Made by a program: the position numbers and the translations under genes. A stretch of 7,966 bases of DNA from Planctomycetaceae bacterium (lineage in GTDB: Bacteria; Planctomycetota; Planctomycetia; Pirellulales; UBA1268): NCBI GenBank assembly GCA_947464585.1, contig CANHYS010000073.1, forward strand, positions 1 through 7,966, in the 5' to 3' direction. The notes beneath the pieces are model-generated. The model was given only the letters and a program-made list of their open reading frames with translations, was not told the DNA's origin and did not search any database. Positions 6,336 to 7,966 of the stretch are shown one piece after another. Numbering within the stretch: position 1 is the stretch's first letter; the number at the start of each line of letters is the position of its first letter.

Positions 6336-7463
6336 ATGCGGTGTTCGTTTGCGGATGTGTCGGTGCGGGTGGGCTGCGTGGCGTTGGTTGCGACGCTCTT
6401 ACTCGCCGCGGTAGCTTCTGGGCAGCAGGCCGGGGGCGACCCACGGCAGCTCTCTGACGACGTGGCTGGCCGCAGTTTCACGCCTGAAGAGCGAACGAAC
6501 ATCGCCGTCTACGAGGCGGTGAATCGCAGCGTGGCCAACATCAACACCAAGACCACGGTGGCCAGCGGACTGTTTCTGCTCGAGGTGCCCTCCGAGGGAG
6601 CTGGGTCGGGCATTGTGCTCGACAAACAGGGGCATGTGCTCACCAACTACCACGTGGTCGAGGGGGCGCGGGAGATCCAGGTGCTCTTGTTCGACGGCTC
6701 GTCGCACAGCGGCAAACTGGTTGGGTTTGACCCAGCGACCGACGTCGCGGTGCTCAAGGTGGAGGCCCCGGCGACGCTTTTGGTGCCGGCTGTCTTCGGC
6801 AGTTCCAGCAACCTGCACGTCGGCCAGCGGGTGTTCGCCATCGGCAATCCATTCGGACTCGAACGCACGCTCACAACCGGCATTATTTCCAGCCTGAATC
6901 GCTCGCTCCCGACACGCAGCGGCCGCACCATCAAGTCGATCATCCAGACCGACGCGGCGATCAATCCTGGGAATTCCGGTGGCCCGCTCCTGGACAGTGG
7001 CAGTCGTTTGATCGGCATGAACACGGCCATCGCCAGCCGCACGGGACAGAGCTCAGGCGTGGGGTTCGCCATTCCCGTGGGCACCTTGGCACGGATCGTT
7101 CCGCAGCTGATTCAAAGGGGAAAAGTGATTCGGCCCGACGCGGGAATCGCCCGTGTCTATCAGTCTGACAAAGGTCTGTTGGTCGCGGCGTTGACGCCTG
7201 AGGGGCCCTCTGAACGGGCGGGCATGCGAGGCTTCAAGGTTGTGCGAGAACGGCGTCGTCAGGGGCCCTTCGTTGCGGAGTTTGAGCGGGTGGATCGCTC
7301 GGGAGCGGATCTGATCGTCGCAGTGGCTGGCGAGACTGTGCGGACTGCAGATGATTTCCTGGCCGCGATCGAGTCGCGAAATCCAGGTGACCAGGTGCTG
7401 ATTGCCGTCGAACGGGAGGGCCATCGGCTCGAATTACCCGTCGTTCTCGATGCAGAAAAATAG
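6336..7463 (+). CDS. Exported HtrA/Deg-type serine protease with one PDZ domain
   Basis: This 375-residue protein belongs to the trypsin-like S1C (DegP/DegQ/DegS) family, which degrades or chaperones misfolded envelope proteins. A signal peptide is clear: basic start, hydrophobic 12-27 (VGCVALVATLLLAAVA), likely cleavage after ASG29. The protease domain (about 55-255) shows GSGIVLDKQGHVLTNYHVV with catalytic H106, DPATDVAVLKVEAP with D136, FAIGNPFGLERTLTTGIIS, and TDAAINPGNSGGPLLD with catalytic S214, so the triad is complete. One PDZ-like domain follows (about 268-372): GLLVAALTPEGPSERAGMRG, then a charged insert of about 20 residues (301-320), then DLIVAVAGETVRTADDFLAAI. One PDZ and about 375 residues recall DegS size rather than two-PDZ DegP; whether the N-terminus stays as a membrane anchor is unsettled. 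The gene is divergent from the vWA protein gene and runs toward the rRNA genes. I leave the symbol blank because degP, degQ and degS cannot be told apart here. Confidence 0.95.
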   Translation: MRCSFADVSVRVGCVALVATLLLAAVASGQQAGGDPRQLSDDVAGRSFTPEERTNIAVYEAVNRSVANINTKTTVASGLFLLEVPSEGAGSGIVLDKQGHVLTNYHVVEGAREIQVLLFDGSSHSGKLVGFDPATDVAVLKVEAPATLLVPAVFGSSSNLHVGQRVFAIGNPFGLERTLTTGIISSLNRSLPTRSGRTIKSIIQTDAAINPGNSGGPLLDSGSRLIGMNTAIASRTGQSSGVGFAIPVGTLARIVPQLIQRGKVIRPDAGIARVYQSDKGLLVAALTPEGPSERAGMRGFKVVRERRRQGPFVAEFERVDRSGADLIVAVAGETVRTADDFLAAIESRNPGDQVLIAVEREGHRLELPVVLDAEK

Positions 7464-7514
7464 GGTCGACGCTGGTCTTTCCCGGTTTGGTTGACCTGCG
7501 GGGACGTGCCGCCG

Positions 7515-7573
7515 TGGCTGCGGGCGACTGCCCTAGAACGCCGAAAGACAGCCGGTGAAAAAAATTTTTCCGG
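7515..7573 (+). terminator. Possible terminator of the HtrA gene, with an A/T-rich inverted repeat
   Basis: GGCTG (7516-7520) can pair with CAGCC (7549-7553), enclosing a small GGGC-GACT-GCCC hairpin (7522-7533). This is followed by seven A and five T (7558-7569). Separately, 7552-7573 is an imperfect palindrome: CCGG at both ends around GAAA/TTTT with one mismatch. The T run is short and not immediately after the stem, so termination is uncertain. The A/T block may instead act as a distal UP-type element for the rRNA promoter about 20 bases downstream. Confidence 0.22.
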
Positions 7574-7589
7574 AGCGTTGACGGGGCGA

Positions 7590-7617
7590 TTGACCTGCGT
7601 GGCGATCCTGCTAAACT
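7590..7617 (+). promoter_or_regulatory. Candidate rRNA operon promoter
   Basis: TTGACC (7590-7595; 5 of 6 matches to TTGACA) and TAAACT (7612-7617; 4 of 6 to TATAAT) are separated by 16 bases. Transcription would start near 7624, about 283 bases before mature 16S. An A/T block lies about 20 bases upstream. A second TTGACG at 7578-7583 has no good -10. This is the best sigma-70-type match in the window and it is placed where an rRNA promoter should be. Confidence 0.55.
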
Positions 7618-7683
7618 TCACGCACCTGGGACGGCAGTCGTAAGGTTGCCGGCCTCAGGTTGTTCATTGACAATTCGGCAGTT

Positions 7684-7693
7684 GATCTCTTTC
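7684..7693 (+). promoter_or_regulatory. BoxA-like element, first copy, followed by a strong hairpin
   Basis: GATCTCTTTC contains CTCTTT, the core of the E. coli rRNA boxA (TGCTCTTTAACA), where the NusB-S10 antitermination complex binds. Eight bases downstream is a 9-bp hairpin at 7701-7723: GCCGG and CACG pair with CGTG and CCGGC around CGAT, with one bulged A. The resemblance is limited to the core, so assignment is tentative. Confidence 0.35.
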
Positions 7694-7700
7694 GGTTTCG

Positions 7701-7723
7701 GCCGGCACGCGATCGTGACCGGC
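7701..7723 (+). other. Strong hairpin in the rRNA leader
   Basis: GCCGGCACG pairs with CGTG-A-CCGGC, giving nine base pairs with a single bulged A at 7718 and the loop CGAT. TCGG (7692-7695) and CCGA (7725-7728) could extend it. No U run follows, so it is unlikely to be a terminator; a boxB-like or processing role is possible. Confidence 0.6.
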
Positions 7724-7802
7724 ACCGACTCAGATCACCAATCGTCACCTCTTCGGAGGAGTCGTAAGGTGGTCTCTGTCGGTAGGAAAATAAAGTTAGA
7801 TC

Positions 7803-7821
7803 AGATCTCTTTCAGAGATTT
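7803..7821 (+). promoter_or_regulatory. BoxA-like element, second copy, inside a small hairpin
   Basis: GATCTCTTTC recurs at 7804-7813. Here ATCTCT (7805-7810) pairs perfectly with AGAGAT (7814-7819) around the loop TTC, extended by a G-U and an A-U pair. Unlike the first copy, the CTCTTT core would be partly masked by pairing, which could make its availability conditional. The boxA assignment is tentative. Confidence 0.33.
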
Positions 7822-7860
7822 CTTCAGGTGGCCCGTCCCTCAAAAGACGTGTTCCTGAAG
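7822..7860 (+). other. Inverted repeat CTTCAGG / CCTGAAG in the rRNA leader
   Basis: CTTCAGG (7822-7828) and CCTGAAG (7854-7860) are perfect complements with a 25-base loop. It lies 47 bases before the mature 16S start and may be part of the folded leader or an RNA-processing element. Confidence 0.45.
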
Positions 7861-7906
7861 TCGGCAAATCAATCGCCTGCACGCAAGTGTGGGCTGACAA
7901 GCCAAT

Positions 7907-7966
7907 CAATTGAAGGGTTTGATTCTGGCTCAGAATGAACGTTGGCGGCGTGGATTAGGCATGCAA
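7907..7966 (+). rRNA. rrs: 16S ribosomal RNA, 5' end only, cut by the window edge
   Basis: The bases from about 7907 align with the conserved 16S opening: AATTGAAGGGTTTGATTCTG is the counterpart of E. coli AAATTGAAGAGTTTGATCATG. It is followed by GCTCAG and AATGAACGTTGGCGGCGTGG, then ATTAGGCATGCAA. The last part is the planctomycete form of this region. By alignment the mature 5' end is near 7907, uncertain by a few bases. Only about 60 of roughly 1500 bases are present. The standard 27F primer site region differs at two positions (G for A, T for C). Transcription is rightward, away from the HtrA gene. Confidence 0.97.

Larger units (their letters stand above)
7636..7770 (+). repeat. Direct repeat AGTCGTAAGGT in the rRNA leader (7636-7646 and 7760-7770)
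   Basis: The same 11 bases occur twice, 124 bases apart, both within the predicted pre-16S leader. Each copy is followed 33-37 bases later by GATCTCTTTC. The sequence between is not obviously similar, which suggests either an old duplication with only functional parts kept, or independent short motifs. Confidence 0.6.
7464..7906 (+). other. Non-coding region between the HtrA gene and 16S rRNA: 3' end, rRNA promoter and rRNA leader
   Basis: These 443 bases hold no supported protein gene. In order they contain a possible terminator-like structure and an A/T-rich inverted repeat (7516-7573), a good promoter (7590-7617), and a leader of about 280 bases. The leader has a repeated AGTCGTAAGGT (7636 and 7760), a repeated GATCTCTTTC (7684 and 7804) and several hairpins, and ends at the mature 16S 5' end. 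Confidence 0.7.

Noticed and set aside
7491..7520. Promoter at the earlier TTGACCTGCG copy
   Set aside because: It repeats ten bases of the true candidate at 7590 but has no -10-like hexamer at a workable distance.
7667..7695. Second rRNA promoter from the perfect -35 TTGACA at 7667-7672
   Set aside because: No acceptable -10 at 16-18 bases (TTTCGG is found there).
7646..7858. 70-codon open frame between the HtrA gene and 16S rRNA
   Set aside because: It lies inside the predicted rRNA leader, has no ribosome site and covers the leader repeats and hairpins.

Overview
The window looks like chromosomal DNA of a planctomycete (Planctomycetota). The last 60 bases are the 5' end of a 16S rRNA gene with the planctomycete-type opening (AATGAACGTTGGCGGCGTGG, then ATTAGGCATGCAA). 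The DNA is GC-rich. The large secreted protein combines a von Willebrand A (vWA) domain, a short secretin/TonB N-terminal-like (STN-like) domain and Gly-Met repeats, a style I associate with this phylum. Genus cannot be set from this stretch.

Layout. Three genes read leftward. From right to left they are a very large exported vWA protein (6092-1524), ispD for isoprenoid precursor synthesis (1524-778), and the first 188 codons of tyrS, tyrosyl-tRNA synthetase (564-1, cut by the window edge). The vWA gene and ispD overlap by one base (TAATG), so they are almost certainly co-transcribed and translationally coupled. tyrS follows after a 213-base gap and may or may not belong to the same transcript. 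A 243-base divergent intergenic region (6093-6335) separates this cluster from a rightward gene for an exported HtrA/Deg-type serine protease with one PDZ domain (6336-7463). After about 440 non-coding bases with a good promoter and a structured leader, the 16S rRNA gene begins near 7907 and runs off the right edge.

How the parts relate. IspD and TyrS are ordinary housekeeping enzymes. The vWA protein and the HtrA protease both carry export signals and are transcribed from a shared divergent region, so an envelope role for the pair is a reasonable but unproven inference. The least ordinary item is the vWA protein: one 1522-residue polypeptide carrying a signal peptide, a MIDAS-bearing vWA domain, a coiled coil, an STN-like domain, two Gly-Met repeat tracts, TPR-like helices, a DUF2135/YfaP-like beta domain, a short secretin-like segment and a Cys-started C-terminal domain resembling the CFI-box. 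The rRNA leader also holds two copies of a small module with a boxA-like core. I see no CRISPR array, insertion sequence, prophage gene or tRNA gene.
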